64,000 bases of DNA from positions 34,643,522-34,707,521 of the forward strand of contig JAHLJT010000631.1 in NCBI GenBank assembly GCA_031308135.1, written 5' to 3'. The DNA is from Acheta domesticus. Lineage: Eukaryota > Arthropoda > Insecta > Orthoptera > Gryllidae. Of the stretch, positions 21,342-35,074 are shown one piece after another. Positions within the stretch are counted from its first letter, which is position 1. Every line of letters begins with the position of its first letter. The position numbers and the translations under genes were made by a program. The notes under the pieces were generated by a model that did not search any database, was not told the origin of the DNA, and saw nothing but the letters and a program-made list of their open reading frames with translations.

Positions 21342-24300
21342 GTGTAGTTATTGAAATGGTTACCTATTACAAAGGATCTGCTACAAAACCCTAAACTGGA
21401 TCATTCGTTTTTTACCTTTAATTGAAATTTGAAGAAATATTAAACAGGTTTGATCAGTTTTTCTTCACGATATTTTCTTAGGTCACATATTGAAAATACA
21501 ATGTTCATTTGCAGTATATTTTTAAAAATTCGTTATAGACTTCATGTGATGGAAGCAGTTCTCTCTATTGCATCCTAGGAGCCGCTCTCCTGAAGGCATA
21601 ATTCGAACTCGAAGTACCAAATGCTGGAATTTCTCCGCGGGCTACTTGAAATGAACGTCAACCTATGAAACTGATGACTTGTTGCAAGCTTGCTTGTCTC
21701 CCCCATCGATGATGCATTTAACTACTGCAGCCTTCACTTCATATCACATGTGTCGGGAGTGTTTACTGACCGATACCTGATAAGAAGAGACCCGATTTTT
21801 ATGTATTTTTTAATATTCAGCTTTCACGATTATGATAGCGAATCAAGGCAATCCTAACACAATATCCAAATTTTTCGTTGCATATTTTGTAGTATTTAAT
21901 GTATTTTTCTTAAATTTTACATGATTTGCGAACATTTTTATTAATCTACTAATTTTGTTTAAACTTATTTCGCATAAAAATTAATAAATTGAATTCTTTT
22001 TTCAAAAATCGTGTTTTTTTTCTTATCTAAAATCGGAATTGTATGCTGGCAACGAGCGATGCCATACAAGAGGACGCGGCCAGATGCACGCCATCTGTTT
22101 GGCTTCATCTCATCTGCAATGCGTGAACTCGTATGTTCGGACAAGTGCTCGTAAGCGTTGAATATTAAGGGACGTCGTTCTTAATCTTTAATCTCAATTC
22201 CCAAAATACGTATTGGCTGTAGTGGAGGTGTGAAGAGAATGTTACAGTAATTTTTTGCACGTCATTGAATTGATTTCGTTTCAATAAATTTACTAAATTA
22301 TTTATTAATGAAAATTTCAATTTTTTTAAATTTAATTTGTTTGTAAATTAGAAAAAAGAGCGCGTTTTGATTTTACATATTATTTCCCATTTTTCACGTT
22401 CATCACGTATTTGTATCAATTTTATTACATATTTATGTACATATTTTGCCATTTTGTTATATACTTTTCCGGACTCTATTGATAAGCTGCCTTAATCTAG
22501 TTGAATTCTCCCACTCCTGCGGACAAATGCGCATTTCATTTTTTTTTTTCGTGATTTTTGTTCAATTTTATTTTTGTTGCATTTGCGTTGCGACACTCTC
22601 CTGTGGCGTAGGTTGTCTTCCAAAGGGCGTTTCCTTTCGTGGAAATCCCGACCTGCGAATGGGCAATAAAACCCGCGGTTTCCACGATTGACGGCGCTTG
22701 GGGCCTCTCTCCGACGCCCTTCTGTTCCCCCGCGGAGAAGGCTGGCGATTCAAGTAATCTTAGAGCTCGGTTTCAGACATTTCTTGAGAGTTTCTGAAAA
22801 GATTGTGCTCTCATGTTTTACTAGGAAAAAATCTGGGGACCTGCCTTGGAAGCATCAGAGAGAAGCTTCACATTGGGATAGTTTGTCGATACACTTTCAG
22901 TTCGTCCCTAATAATAAACTCGGTGGCTACCCTAGAAAGATTTTATCGATAAAATACGTATGTTACTTGCAGTAGATAATGGAAATGCCAGAATCAACAG
23001 TTACTCTTCAGCTTCCAAGTATGATCTGAAATGTGATAAGTATTAAACAATTTTAACAAGTTCTTGTGGGCAGAAGTGCCCAATCGGTTTTACCCGTACC
23101 AACAGTTGATTTATTCGGATCTTATTTTTCTTCGGACTTTATTTTTCTTTGTCGCAATTAAATGGTGGGTTCATATCTCTCGTACGTTGTTCCTGTTCGC
23201 CTTTACAGTGCTACATAATATTTTTTCAGTTTCGTTGACTAATAGTATTTTAAACACTTTGTGTTGATCTACTGTGTGTTAGGTGGTCTAAGGAAAATTA
23301 ATTGAAAAACAAGTCCTCGGATTCTGGTCGACAAATGAATGTTTCTCTGTGTTGTGTAACCCAGGTGTTTCGCGGGAAAGAAGACGTTTTTCAGTATCGT
23401 ATATACCGGTGTGTGAAGCGGAGTAAATGGTACTTGCGTGCCTCTTATCCATCTACTGTGTGGATCGACGTTGTACATCTGACTTCAGTAATTACGCAAA
23501 AGGTTTTTGCTTGACGTAAATTATACGTAGCCTTCTAGTAACTTCTACCTCCATTTCTTGGGAGTTCTCTTATCAACTGCAAGCTGCTTCTTTTTTTAAG
23601 CTTCTTTTATGTATTTCTGCAATACTTAAATCGTGGAGAGAAGCCATTTGATTTCCATATTATACATGGCACCGGCCATCACAATTTACATTGTTCGATA
23701 TTTTTCAGCTCTCGGAATAAAAACTGCCATTATCGTAGTAGAATACAGTGAACAAATACCCTATCAGCGATGGGCTGCCAGAGCATTGTATCAGAAATCG
23801 TTTCCTGTTATCTTTGTCTTCTTACGAGTGAATATAAACAAAGGTGGGAGATAACTTATCTGAATGTTACTGAAGAACACTGAGTGAAGTTGGCACAATG
23901 AACTCTCATAACCCTGATGTTTCTTTTCTTCGGCTGTTTTGGAAGAATGATTGTAGAGAGCATTCAAATGTCTGCAAAAGCGACTGATTCGTCGTTCTTT
24001 GGCACAAGCCAGTTTTTTTCACCCATTCTCATAGGATGTGAGAGTTTTCGTACATTCGCAAACCTTTAACATGCTCATAGAGAATTTCCATTCAAAAAAC
24101 CATCTCCTCCACGCATGTCCTAACACTCCAGTATTCAATCTCGGTCAAAACGCACGTTGTCCTTCACGTATTAGATCCAGATTCCCTAAAGATCTCTTTC
24201 GCCCACCCTGAGTCATAAAATCATTTGCCCCTTTTCCCATAAACACCTTCCCTCCACTTCTAGACAATAAATGCAAATCTTCCGTTAGTCAAGTACTTCA

Positions 24301-24737
24301 ATATGAAATTTTTAAAATAGTGAAGGGTTGCACCGAGATCCGCATTTGCCTTAGGATGCCCCGTAAATTCATTGTAACATTGTATCCGTCAAAATCCCCG
24401 AAAGACGAAAGTCGAACGGGAAGAAAATAAATGAAAAAAAAGTCATAGCCGATATAGTAATCTTACTACATTCACACTTACAATCTCAGAAGAGTACGGA
24501 GTTTTTTTATCTGTTTTGAATCGATGAGTGGGATAAATCTTTTCATCCCACCACACGCTGTAGTTAGATCATTTGAAAATTAATTATATGAAAACACCAA
24601 CAGCATATTGGGCATTCAGAACTATAATTTGGTGTTAGACTTAAAAATACATAGAATGTTTATGGAAATCGTTGTATGAAAATGTTAAATATATACCTAT
24701 TTACTATCATAAAACCATGGATTTTCAGGTCTCCACT
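21342..24737. other. Unassigned AT-rich stretch
   Basis: About 3.4 kb without recognised genes. Frames stay below 96 codons. A small GC-richer patch at 22600-22750 is not recognised. Confidence 0.4.
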
Positions 24738-25300
24738 CATTAAGAGCAAAAATTGAAATTGATAAACAAATTTTAGAGCAAGTAAATACATTGAAATGCC
24801 TAGGCTGCGATATAACATATGGATTAAATAAAGAAATAGATAATTTAATTTAATTTATTAATTCAATTATTTCTGCGGAACTATAAGTAGAAGGAAGAAA
24901 AGTCCGCAAAGAGACCCGGTTAAAGTTTTATAAAGCAACGGCAATACCTTCGTTACTATATGGCAGCGAAAATTGGATCCTAAGGAAAAGATGAAAGAAG
25001 AATTGCAGCCAGCGAAATGATGTCCTATAATATATTGCTGGCTATACACTGATGGACAAAAAGAGAAACAAAGAGGTCAGAAGAGAATTGAAAACAAAAT
25101 ATCATAGAAACCTTTAAACTGTGTCAATAAAACTGGAAAGACAATGTGAACCGAATCCCAGATACAAGAATGACAAAAAAATGATCAACTACATTCCAAA
25201 AGACAAAGATCGTTGAAAAGATTGAAGAAAAGATAGCGGGATCAATTTTAAGGGACGGAATGGGCCGAATGGATCATCCTTGATGGTGATGATGATTATT
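24738..25300 (+). pseudogene. Non-LTR retrotransposon (LINE) ORF2 3' fragment, decayed
   Basis: Conceptual translation from 24738 gives LRAKIEIDKQILEQVNTLKC, LGCDIT, then, past two stops, RLKFYKATAIPSLLYGSENW. After a frameshift come RRIAASEMM, RNKEVRRELK and NWKDNVNRIPDTRM. This is the characteristic region after the reverse-transcriptase core of arthropod endonuclease/RT LINEs (FKYLG and LLYGSE.W motifs). At least four stops and several frame changes make it non-functional. The end at about 25281-25300 is a TGATGATGATTATTATT tail, as found at LINE 3' ends. The RT catalytic core itself is not present, so this is a 5'-truncated, old copy. The clade is not assigned. Confidence 0.8.
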
Positions 25301-26852
25301 ATTTTTCATATGAAGCTAATAATTGAGTCGCTAGGGATTAGTCAATGATTAGACACGCAGCAAACAAAATTGAGATACGTTCTGTTAAGGTATCAAAGTA
25401 TTAGTTTGTAGAAACATTTAGAGGAAGAGCAAATTACGTGAAAACTAATGTTGGTTGGCGCATTACAACAGCATCCAGTGATTCTGGTTGCTGAAAATGC
25501 AACAGTTATGCTGTCAGCACACGCAGGCGTTAGAATCTGTTTGCCAGCATTAAGTATTTCAAGTATGATGTGTGTTACCTGTCTTGGCGTACTTCCATTT
25601 TTTTTTACCAACTCTCCGCCTGGTGCGCGCGTGTTTTTGTTCAAGAAGCTTAAATGACGTGTTCGGCAAAGATTAGCTATAATGCGTGGATACTCAAATG
25701 GTAACCAACAGATCCTGAACCATGCGAAAATACTCTCTGCTCCGTAGACGCGAGGCAGTAGGTGAACAGATGATGCCTGGTCGCCTATTGCGTTGCTCTG
25801 TCCGCAATTCAACAAAGTAAGCAAACAGAGGCGTATTATGAATTTTTGTTTTCTTAGAATCATTTAGAGCTTTGGCCTGGACAGTGTATTGCCCGGTTAG
25901 CAACGATACGAAGTACTGTATTTTGAATGTAAATTTTATTTGCGTATTTTTTCCTCTGCAATTGGGTTTGAGAGTTTTGGAGCGAACAAACACTACATTA
26001 ATAGCGCGATATACGAAAATCCACGATCTTGGCTAGAATTTGTGTCAAGGAGAGCTTATAATTGTTTATCACAGATGCGCCAAATTTAAATTAAGTGCAA
26101 AGCAATGCAACATTTACCTTCATTTCGACCAGAGGCTGCGAAGACACTCGTGACCTAGTGTAATACAATACAGTAATGTATAAAGTATATTTTGACACAA
26201 TAAGTATGTTTTTGTATGTTGGTCCCTTGATTTACAGAATTTGTTGAATTTTCGATTGCTTCTCCTAAAAGTAACTTAAGGCAGCTCACCTTTATCCGAT
26301 CCCAAGCGCCTTCATTGTAGCCCACACTAATCTTTGTTGCGTATGTTGTCTTCAATCTTTTTCAACGCACTATGTAGAGCGGCTACGAACATTTGTTATT
26401 TCTGGGAAAAGGATTGTTTGATTATTTAATAGTTTAAATGACCGTTTTCAAAATCTTACAGTGTAAATTTCAATGTTATCACGAATTAAAATGCAGTTTT
26501 TCTTCATTTTATAACTTCTTTTTTACAATAATTTTTTTTGTTAAACTGGAACCGAATCTCCCGCGCCGGAGGCCATCCCCTTCCTTTCCTTTCCGTCGCC
26601 TGAGTGCTGTTCGTTCGGTCGCGTGCGGCGCCTCGTTACCCTCTTCCGCCCGCTGCCCTTTGCGGGCCGTCAGGGCCGCGTCTCCAGCGCAGGAGGAGCA
26701 CTGCACCACTCTTCCTAGATGGTGATGATAACGACGCTGAGGATAAGTGATGTAAATGTTACGGGGGGGGGGTAAATGCATACTGCATGTGACACCGTTA
26801 CGTATGTTACGTTAAATTCAAAGGGTAATGAACTGAATGAGATACTTTCATA
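25301..26852. other. Unassigned stretch
   Basis: AT-rich, with a GC-rich patch at 26560-26720 ending in GATGGTGATGATAACGACG. That ending is reminiscent of the LINE tail above but too short to call. Confidence 0.35.
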
Positions 26853-27032
26853 ATCGGATTTAAATGTAGTGCCGCCTCAAGGTCAAGAGCTGAAAGGAGA
26901 CGGGGACACTGTCATCCAATCGGGAGCTTTGTGACGGCTTAAATGTTTGGTATTGAAGCTCGTGATTGGATGAGTGTCCGTATCTTTCCAGCTCGTGACC
27001 TTCAAAGAAAACTATATTTAAATTCAAGTGTG
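26853..27032. mobile_element. MITE family B, copy 3
   Basis: The fullest copy: outer inverted ends CGGATTTAAATGTAG and CTATATTTAAATT, then CTCAAGGTCAAGAGCTGAAA and TTTCCAGCTCGTGACCTTC, then CATCCAATCGGGAGCTTT and AAGCTCGTGATTGGATGAG. About 180 bp, non-coding. Confidence 0.88.
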
Positions 27033-27390
27033 TTTCGTCTACAAATTGAATCCATTCTACTCGGCTACAATATCACGTTTATTTTAAAACTTTAATTGCT
27101 TACAGAATCGTTTCTCACGTCTTTCTAAACTAACATATCGCCGTCAGCTGCAACAAAATTGGAAAGCATCTCCTTCCGTTGCCATCCCAGCACTCTCTCC
27201 GTTGATGTCCGAATTCGCACGGGTGGCGGTTGCAGCTTCTGGTGGCGAGTGGACTCCAATTAGCCCAATTCTCGCTTCTGGGCCCTGTGTCACCGGATCG
27301 CTAATTTAGATCGCTCGGCAGAGAAGAGCCGGTGGAAGCGGTGGCGTTTGGTGGGAGGGGGCAGGGAGAGGTCGAGCATGCTGGGACCAG

Positions 27391-27745
27391 GAGAGGTGGC
27401 TCAGTGCATCAACTGATGCCACTGCAGTGCCTCTGACCGGGAGTTCCCAGGTTAAAGCCCCAACGGTGGCAGGATTTTAGACACTAGCTTGTCAACTAGG
27501 TCGAATTCAGTCGCTGTCTGGAGGAGAATTCTTGCGGCCGGCTGCTCTGATCGGGTGTTTCCGTGGTTTCCCCGATCAACACCAGGCGAATGCCGGACCA
27601 GTAGCCTAACAATCGGGCCACGGACCGCGCGCGATCTTTTCTTCCTCTTTCGTGTCCTATCTTCACCCCCTATCATACACATTTACACTAACACGCGCTA
27701 CACTACATGCTGGGAGATCTGTCGGACCGGACCACAAACTTCATC
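27391..27745 (+). mobile_element. SINE family A, longest copy
   Basis: The tRNA-derived head holds an A-box-like GGTGGCTCAGTGC at 27395 and a B-box-like AGGTTAAAGCCCC near 27450. The body contains GCTGTCTGGAGGAGAATTC, CCGGCTGCTCTGATCGG, CAGGCGAATGCCGGA and GGGCCACGGACCGCGCGCG. Body motifs recur at 34050-34180 and part of them at 59965. SINEs with AGGCGAATGCCGG and GGCCACGG bodies are, to my knowledge, widespread in hemimetabolous insects. No clear target duplication. Confidence 0.75.
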
Positions 27746-30700
27746 CGAATTCGTGTCGTTCCGATCTGCACACATCGAGCGGGATAGATGACTGGCTTGG
27801 CTGGCAGTGCATTCTGTCTTCGGAAAGATACACTTATCTCGCATTGATGGTTACTGAGAAATTTTAACAGTTTTGACGTTAAATAAATAGAGCCAGTATT
27901 CTCTGTTGTACTCTAACTCTCGAAGCTTCGATATTTCCTCTCGAACGAAAACTAGATGAACATTTTATAATTCTTTTTAACCACCCTTTTCAGATCGAGA
28001 GTACATTTTGTAAGTCAATCAACACAAGCAATTTCAGGAAGACGGTATGTTCGAAAAAGCATTTGACTGCAGTGGTAAAGTAATTGCAAAATACAGTGAA
28101 ACTTGTATTATATGTGTATTAAACCTGCAAGACTGCCGTAAGTCCCGTTATACGATTTTTAGAGAGGTGGATTTAATAGTAGTAGATTAGTAAAGGAATC
28201 TTTTTGTATTGCACTTAAGATTTAAATGCGTTTCTAGAATAATTTTCTATATTTTTAAATGTATTTAAAAATAACTATATTTCATCTTGGGTACAAGTAG
28301 GTATTTAAATGATTTTCAATTCTAGTTCTCTACCGGTAATGAACTTAAATTTTGTTATATAGACTCAATTTGTCATTTGATATGCATTGCGCATTTTATC
28401 TCTAAAAAGTTCCAAACCTTTCTTTTTCGCATTCTTTGGCATATAAAAAAAAAGTAACGTGTGTTGGCTGAACGCTGAGCTCAGATTCCGGTCGCAAGCC
28501 GAACACCGGCGTGTTACGGGGCTAGTTGATAACCTTAATTTCGCATATTGATATTTTATCGCGCCAGGTGTTCTTCCAGGACGGTAAGGAAGCCTGTTCA
28601 TTCAAAGAATTAAATTTACGTTACTGTGGTATCTCATTACAAAAAATGAAACGGAAATGGAGCGAGCAGCTGGTATACCATCCATTTAAGAGGCTCGGTT
28701 TGTTGTTTTTTGTTTCTCGGTTCATCCCGCTCTCGGATTTCCTTGAGAAAGAACAGCTGGGGAACAGGAAATGTCCAGCGAATGCTTTTACAACGTCGCC
28801 AATATTCAATTTAACTATTGAAAATCCGGTCTGCTGCATACTTACAATTTGCCTGAAAGTGGTCACTTAAAGGGGAGGGCTCCTTATGAAAGGGGCTGGT
28901 CGAAGAGAGGTGTTCTATTGACAGGTGTAAAATTTGCATACAATATTGGTTTCGGTGCGCGTTCCAAGAAAAATCGATCGGTCGTAGAGGACGAAGGTCG
29001 TTTAATGTGTGTGTGTGTGTGTGGGGGGGGGTCCGTGAGTGAGGCTTCATCACATTCTATTAGTTCGTTAGAAGGCTTATTGCCACAGATTCGCAAAAAG
29101 TGTGCATTTCATACTTTATTTTGTTACCTAACATTTCCCAAAATTTGTAAACGAGATATCGCATGGTTTGCTTACATGGTTTCGCAGTGAATGATTCGTG
29201 GAGGTTCGTTTGCTTTAAAAATAGCCCTGTTTTTATAAACGATCTTTTAAAAAGTGGTTTAGTAACCTCTAACACTTACGTTCGCTATTGGGAGAATTAC
29301 ATTTGACATTAGCGTATTTATTAATTTGTAATGTCTAACTAGCAAACTAAAATAATACAAACGGTAAACAAAACTGAACGTGAAATCTCGAGCGCCCAGG
29401 GTTTTATCGAGGTGTCAGGGCTCCTTCTGTTCGCCGTGGAAAGATCCAGGAAGAAGGGGAGGGAAAGACCTACTCCTACTGCACAAACATTGTCCGCCTC
29501 TCCACGTGTGAAATGCCAAGCCATCGGGGTCCTCTCTCGAGGGTGAGATACTGTGGTCCCCTCGGTGAGGGTAATATAAACAGAGAAAGCTTCGTTCCAA
29601 CACATACATTGAGAGTGGTATCATCAGTTATTCATATTTTATCTTTTACAAAATTATGATATGAAACATGTTCATTCACGAAAGTTCGAAAACGTACACA
29701 CATCGAGCGCAAAACATCTTATGTCATCGGCTTTAAGTAGCGGGTGTTGAAAAACATTGTGTATATAAACACATCGATGTTTTGAAAACGTCGAAATCGA
29801 ATGTATCCGTAATCAGAGCGTGGTGGGTGTGGACCCAGTGCGCAATTAAAATTACCAAATATTTGAATGCCTTCACTCTTTCAGATTTTTCTTTGCCTAT
29901 TTGAAAGTTGGAGGGTGGTTCATTGTGTTTTCCGATTAATTCTATACTTTAAATCCAGTTAATTTTGAGACCGGTTACATAAGCATATGTTATTAATTCT
30001 ACACTTTATGCGTGGTATTTGTGTTCTGCTCAAGGTAAGTTGTACAGTGCTATTAAATATAATACTTCTTGAGTTTGTTGTGACGGATCTGATTATTTTT
30101 TTACCAGCACATATTAAATAGTTGTGTGGGTAGTGTATCATCTTGACGGAGACCAGCCATATAGTTTCGAAACTTTCTGATAACATTATGTATTTTAACT
30201 TCGACAGTTATTTTTTTCTAGTTTTTAAAGATAAGCCTTTGCAATTTCCTTGGAAAACCAAATTCTAACATTATTTGTAGACGTTGTTTCCTATTAACCC
30301 TGTTAATTTTATCAATCCTATTCCTAGCAGATATGTGTTAATAAATGAAATATAACGTTACTGATCCCATTTTGGTAAATCTGTAGCATTTGTGAACGTA
30401 TAGTAGAGACGTAAAAAATTTTTTTTAGTTATTTAATGCATTTCTCGTATTAAACATTGCACATTGCGCCAAAAATGAGCGCTCGCGGGCTTCGTTACTT
30501 TCATTGCCAACAACATTATTTATTTCAATGGCAGCTTTCGATGTCTTAGCGATCATCATCCTAAGTGGCGGATTTTGATGACCTAAAAATCGCCAAAAAT
30601 GATCAATAAAATACTCTCAAAATGTACTCCCTAAAACCAAAGAAAAATGTAAAATATGTTATCACAATCAGTTCGGATGAATAACTCAACCTGTTGGATA

Positions 30701-31536
30701 CATTACTGATGTAATCGAGGCTTTTTTCTATTCGTTCAAGTAAACTCAGTTTTCAAACTTTTGGTTTGGACTGTTCTATACCAGAAATCTGTCTTTAGTT
30801 ATATCGGAATCGGCTGAACCGCCAACGGTGCTGATAGGCGTCACTGGCACCTTAGATTACATACATTACAACTTCTGAACGTAGAAATCGAATAGGCTAC
30901 AAGGTATAGGTACTCAGAAATTCTGTGGCGAACAATTGTTGCATCTCGTAATTATTATTTGAAGCAAGAACCATTAAAATATTTAAATCGATGAAATCAG
31001 TGAAAAAACATGGAAAATTACGAAAAAAGGTAAAAAATGACGTATAAAAATAAGCCATTTCCTTTTGTCATCACATAAAATGCATATCTATAGTAAATGG
31101 CATTCTCTAAAGTGAAACGAAAAAAAATGACATTTCATTAAAATCTGCCCCCTAATCATCAGTTTCTATTGTACGGAAGCGGTAATAATTCCTGTAACTA
31201 AATGATTTTGGCTTCGCAGTATAGAAATTTTAAAATATTTAATAGAGGATTTTTTTATTCCACTGTACAACACTTAATAATGCCTTATAATATTGCTTGG
31301 CACTTCTTCTGATTCTGTATTTCACTCCACAACACCACACAACTCTTCAATGCAAGCATGACATTAATAACCGTTAGATGGGGTGAGTAATAATAAAGTG
31401 ATACAAGTAAAATAGTAATAATAACAATAATAATGATAATATAGTAGATGGTACGATTAAATTTGTATGGACTATATAGGATCTATCTAAGTTGATTCCA
31501 GGAATTAAAACTTTTTTATTATTTACATTAATTCAG
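27746..31536. other. Unassigned AT-rich stretch
   Basis: No gene recognised over about 3.8 kb. There is a (GT)n plus G-run at 29005-29030. Frames of up to 114 codons on both strands around 28500-29190 overlap each other and resemble nothing known. Confidence 0.4.
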
Positions 31537-31578
31537 AGCTCGACGTTTCCCACATTCAGCATGTGCCTTGTCAAGACC
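31535..31578 (-). ncRNA. Degenerate hammerhead-like motif
   Basis: On the minus strand CTTGACAA is followed by a hairpin with stem CACAT/ATGTG and then GAAACGTC (31549-31542). GAAACGTC after a stem is the 3' half of the small hammerhead variants of Penelope-like elements. The 5' half differs from CTGANGA at two core positions, so catalysis is unlikely. Confidence 0.45.
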
Positions 31579-33081
31579 AATAAAAGTATAGAAGTAAGTA
31601 TAGAAAAGTATAGAAACGGATGACAATGTTTTTATGTCAATTTGTATTATCTATGCCAATGGAATACAAATTATTGAAATCAATATTTACATTTGGCGTT
31701 GAATTACAGCACAAAATTATCAAAGTTATCAAAAAACGTTGAAGGCTTCTCAAACCTAGTGGTTACAATTCGTCAATAGTGGAAGGTAGCACAAGATTAG
31801 ATACGTTAAGGAATGGCAACAATTATACAGATTGCAAATAATGGATTGAACAGTGGGATTGGCAAAAAATAATTACGGATGTTGGTTCATTATCAACGTC
31901 TTATAAATTTGGTTATGTTTTTGTACGTCATTTTTGGTGTTCATCGCATTATGTAACATAATATGTATCTCTTCCACAATTAGCCTTTTTGACGTTTGTT
32001 TTTCTGGTGTGAAATTTTGACATTGTCAAATCCAATGGAGTGGTTAAGTTCTGTTCAGTGATGGGCCCAAAGGCTGAATTTCTGAATGGAAAAGCTGAAA
32101 GTCTGAATGGAGTATTTTTATCCCGATCTTCTACTCCACACAACATTTTCCAACCTTGGCAAATTTCTCCGGTTCGCCTTCGGATATTGAAGAGGAAAGT
32201 TGCGCACACACCGTCGTTCCTTCCAGCAGAAGGTCCGCCCTTCGCGAATTGATCGCGCGTCGAAATTGCGCCGCCGCCGTTGCATAATTGACGCACGGCT
32301 GCACCCGCGCCACGGGCAATACGCAACGTGCGCATTAAAGATCTCTGGGGCAGTAACGTTCAAGTCTCCATAAACAATTTATTGCAGACGCATTATCTAC
32401 TTCGCCAACGTACCTTGTGAGGCGAAGTTGCCGGCGGGGAGATCTCGTTGAAAATTACTGGAGCATCTACTATTTCGTTTTACGTTCCATGCTAAAATGG
32501 AATTTCCTACGTTGCTAAAGGTCGTATTAGTGAAGCTATCTTATATTAAGGGCCACCATTCATATTTCACAGCGACTCGTAGCTGCTGCTTCTTCTTTTG
32601 TTTCGTTATTATTTTATCAACAGTGGAAAGTGTGAAATTATTCAACGTAATTAAATTAATTATCTCTATCTACACAAATGTTTCATGTGTCGACGGTAGG
32701 CATCTAGTGATTTTTAACTAGAAAGGCTTTAAAGCCTTCCAGATAACTTTCAATTCTATTTTACTTTTTTTTTACTCCGATTTCGGTTAATAAAATATTT
32801 CCTTTCCTGTTTTAAGATGGAGTTGCTTCCGGTTTCGATTTTTAAACTGATTTAATCTTTTTTGCTTTATTTTGGTTGATTTATTTTTAAATCGATGAAA
32901 TTCAAAGCCGGCCTGAATTGCTGAGGTCGCTAAGGCTGAAGGGTTCTGTCTGCCTCGTGGCTGAAGGTATGCATAGTATGCAAGTGCCTGAAGGCTGAAA
33001 GTACAGTCGCTAACAGTCTTGTTTGTACAGTCAATAATTTACTCGAAAATCGTTAATTTCAAGTGGAAAAAAAGTAAGTGG
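31579..33081. other. Unassigned stretch with small local duplications
   Basis: A 20-bp imperfect tandem duplication (GCTGAATTTCTGAATGG, AGCTGAAAGTCTGAATGG) lies at 32071-32110, and four GGCTGAAGG-like units at 32930-33000. A perfect palindrome AAGGCTTTAAAGCCTT is at about 32724. Frames at 31949-32335 are not recognised. Confidence 0.4.
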
Positions 33082-33338
33082 ACTAATGCAAAATGTATTA
33101 CGAGATAATTGACGTATTACAGTTAAATAAAATGTAACTTTGTAGACCTACACGATGGCCTTGAGTTTGAAATTCACCAGCATATTCAGTTGCTTGGGAA
33201 CCTTCGTAGCGGCTAGTTCCCGCGCTACTAAATCTGCTGGGGAATTTCAAATTCAAGGCCATTTCGTCTAGGTGTACAAAATTACATTTTATTTAACTGG
33301 AATTATTCAATTATCTTGTAATATATTTTTCATTAGTA
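33082..33338. mobile_element. Palindromic MITE family G, copy 1
   Basis: About 257 bp; inverted arms of about 100 bp share ACTAATG, AGATAATTGA, AGTTAAATAAAATGTAA and GGCCTTGA.TTTGAAATTC. They surround a central non-paired part (33180-33230) containing TAGCGGCTAGTTCCCGCGCTA. A half copy lies at 61575-61690. No ORF. Confidence 0.85.
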
Positions 33339-34009
33339 TGAGAGTTCCTCTACCCAGAGAGTATAATATCCGAGGCCTCTACTGTTACCACCAAAGTTTA
33401 GAAGCCAATGGTATTTACAATGGTCCCTGTATGACCTAGTATTTGAGTTAAAAACGAACTTTTAAAAAAAATCAAAAACTTCAATACATACTACATATAT
33501 TGAATGGGATGAATTCTTTCGCGTCCAGAGTAAAATCCTTGATAATTTATAATAAACAAATGCATAATAACTTCATGTTTGCTTCCTGAAAACCTCACCA
33601 ATCTGATGTTTTACACTTTTCGAAACCTGAACTCAGCGTAACAAATTATACAAATTATAAAAATATCTTTTGAAAACCGAAAGTGGCACAGAAAATTTCA
33701 TTTGGTTCCGATGTCCAACAATACTACGTATATTCAATGGAAGACGTAACGGTTTCTGTTTCGTTCTCATTATTGAACATTTAACGGTTATTGTTTTAGT
33801 TTCATGTCTTTGTGCAAAGTTAAGCATCGAAACAGATGAAGCTGTGCAAATGATTCCGCACACTTGCGCTCACTGTTAGGGACATGCGCGACGCTTACAG
33901 AGACATGAGGCCTGGGCGGTGGATCCATAGGCGCTCCTCACTCCAAATACTATCCCCCCCCCCAGTTCATAAACAGAATTCATCTCTCCATGCAACAGTA
34001 TTGACTCAT
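33339..34009. other. Unassigned spacer
   Basis: AT-rich sequence, then a GC-richer tail with a C-run at 33954-33963. Nothing recognised. Confidence 0.4.
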
Positions 34010-34290
34010 AGCGGTTAACTCAGATCAGGCCAGATAGCTAGGTTGGTTTCTGTCGCTGTCTGGAGGAGAATTCAACCGGCCCGGCTGCTCTGATCGGTAC
34101 TTTTCCGAGGTTTCTCGGATCAACACGAGGCGAATGCCGGAGCAGTACCCTACCAAACGGACCACGGACCACGCGCGATCTCTCCCTCCCATTCAATGTC
34201 CTTACACTTTACTTTCACGAACTTACAGTTACATGCACTACACTACCACCCGTGCCGGGAGACCGGTCGGGAGCTTAGAGCTTGTCCCGG
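34010..34290 (+). mobile_element. SINE family A, copy 2
   Basis: Body motifs in the order of the 27.4-kb copy: GCTGTCTGGAGGAGAATTC, CGGCTGCTCTGATCGG, GAGGCGAATGCCGGAGCAGT, GGACCACGGACCACGCGCG, then a C/T-rich tail. The tRNA head is truncated. Confidence 0.75.
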
Positions 34291-34914
34291 CTGGGGCGAT
34301 GGCGCGCTGATGAGAGATACCTGGTTGGAGAAACCCTGCTTGCTAACGGCAGGTCGGCGCCGGATCTCGCCATCCAGCGGGGCAAAATCACCGCCCCTCC
34401 CGAGCAAAAATCATGCACCACACTTACGGGACTAACGCCCTTAGAAGTTGCCGCCCCCGAAATCAGTAGTAACCAATGATAACTCGCATCAGACGTAAAA
34501 ACCTTTTTTGTGATGTGGCTGAAAGAAAGCGTGGTGGTGTGGGGGTGGGGGGCGGCAAGCCGCCAGCGCGTGTCCACGTGCGCGCGCCCGCTTTGGGAGC
34601 TCGAGGCGCAGGTGGAGAGAGCAGATGATCCCGGGCGGTGGCGCTTCGCGTGGCTATCGATCGCCGCAGTGGACGGGGCGCTGCGGACGGGCCCTCCCGC
34701 GCCGGTCACCCTCGTGGCTCCGTGGCCACTCGCCACAGCACCATCACGTCACATGCGCGTCAGTCGAGCACTCACCGCATCGACAAATATTTCCTGCGTG
34801 GGTGAAAATGGGGCGGTGGCGTGTGGTTGACAGGCGAAGCGCGTCCTTCGCACGGCCCCCTCCCTTTGCCACCTCCACATCCGAGGTCGCTGCGATCTGC
34901 AAAATCCTTGTAAT
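34291..34914. other. Unassigned GC-rich block
   Basis: GC-rich with overlapping frames on both strands, none recognised. It lies between a SINE and a MITE and may be a diverged repeat. Confidence 0.35.
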
Positions 34915-35074
34915 CCTTGTTGTACGAGCTGGGAGGACAGGGGGACATTGTTGTCCAATCGGGAGCTCCAATTACAAAAATTTAAGTCCTAACGCAGCTC
35001 TCGATTGGATGGCAGTTTTCGCCTTCTCCTTCCAGCTCGTGATCTTGAAGTGCAGCTATGTTTAAATCGGAGGA
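34915..35074. mobile_element. MITE family B, copy 4
   Basis: The left arm has ACGAGCTGGGAGGACAGG and GTCCAATCGGGAGCTCC; the right arm has AGCTCTCGATTGGATGGCAG, CTTCCAGCTCGTGATCTTG and ATGTTTAAATCGGAGG. Its centre, ATTACAAAAATTTAAGTC, also matches copy 5. Confidence 0.87.
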
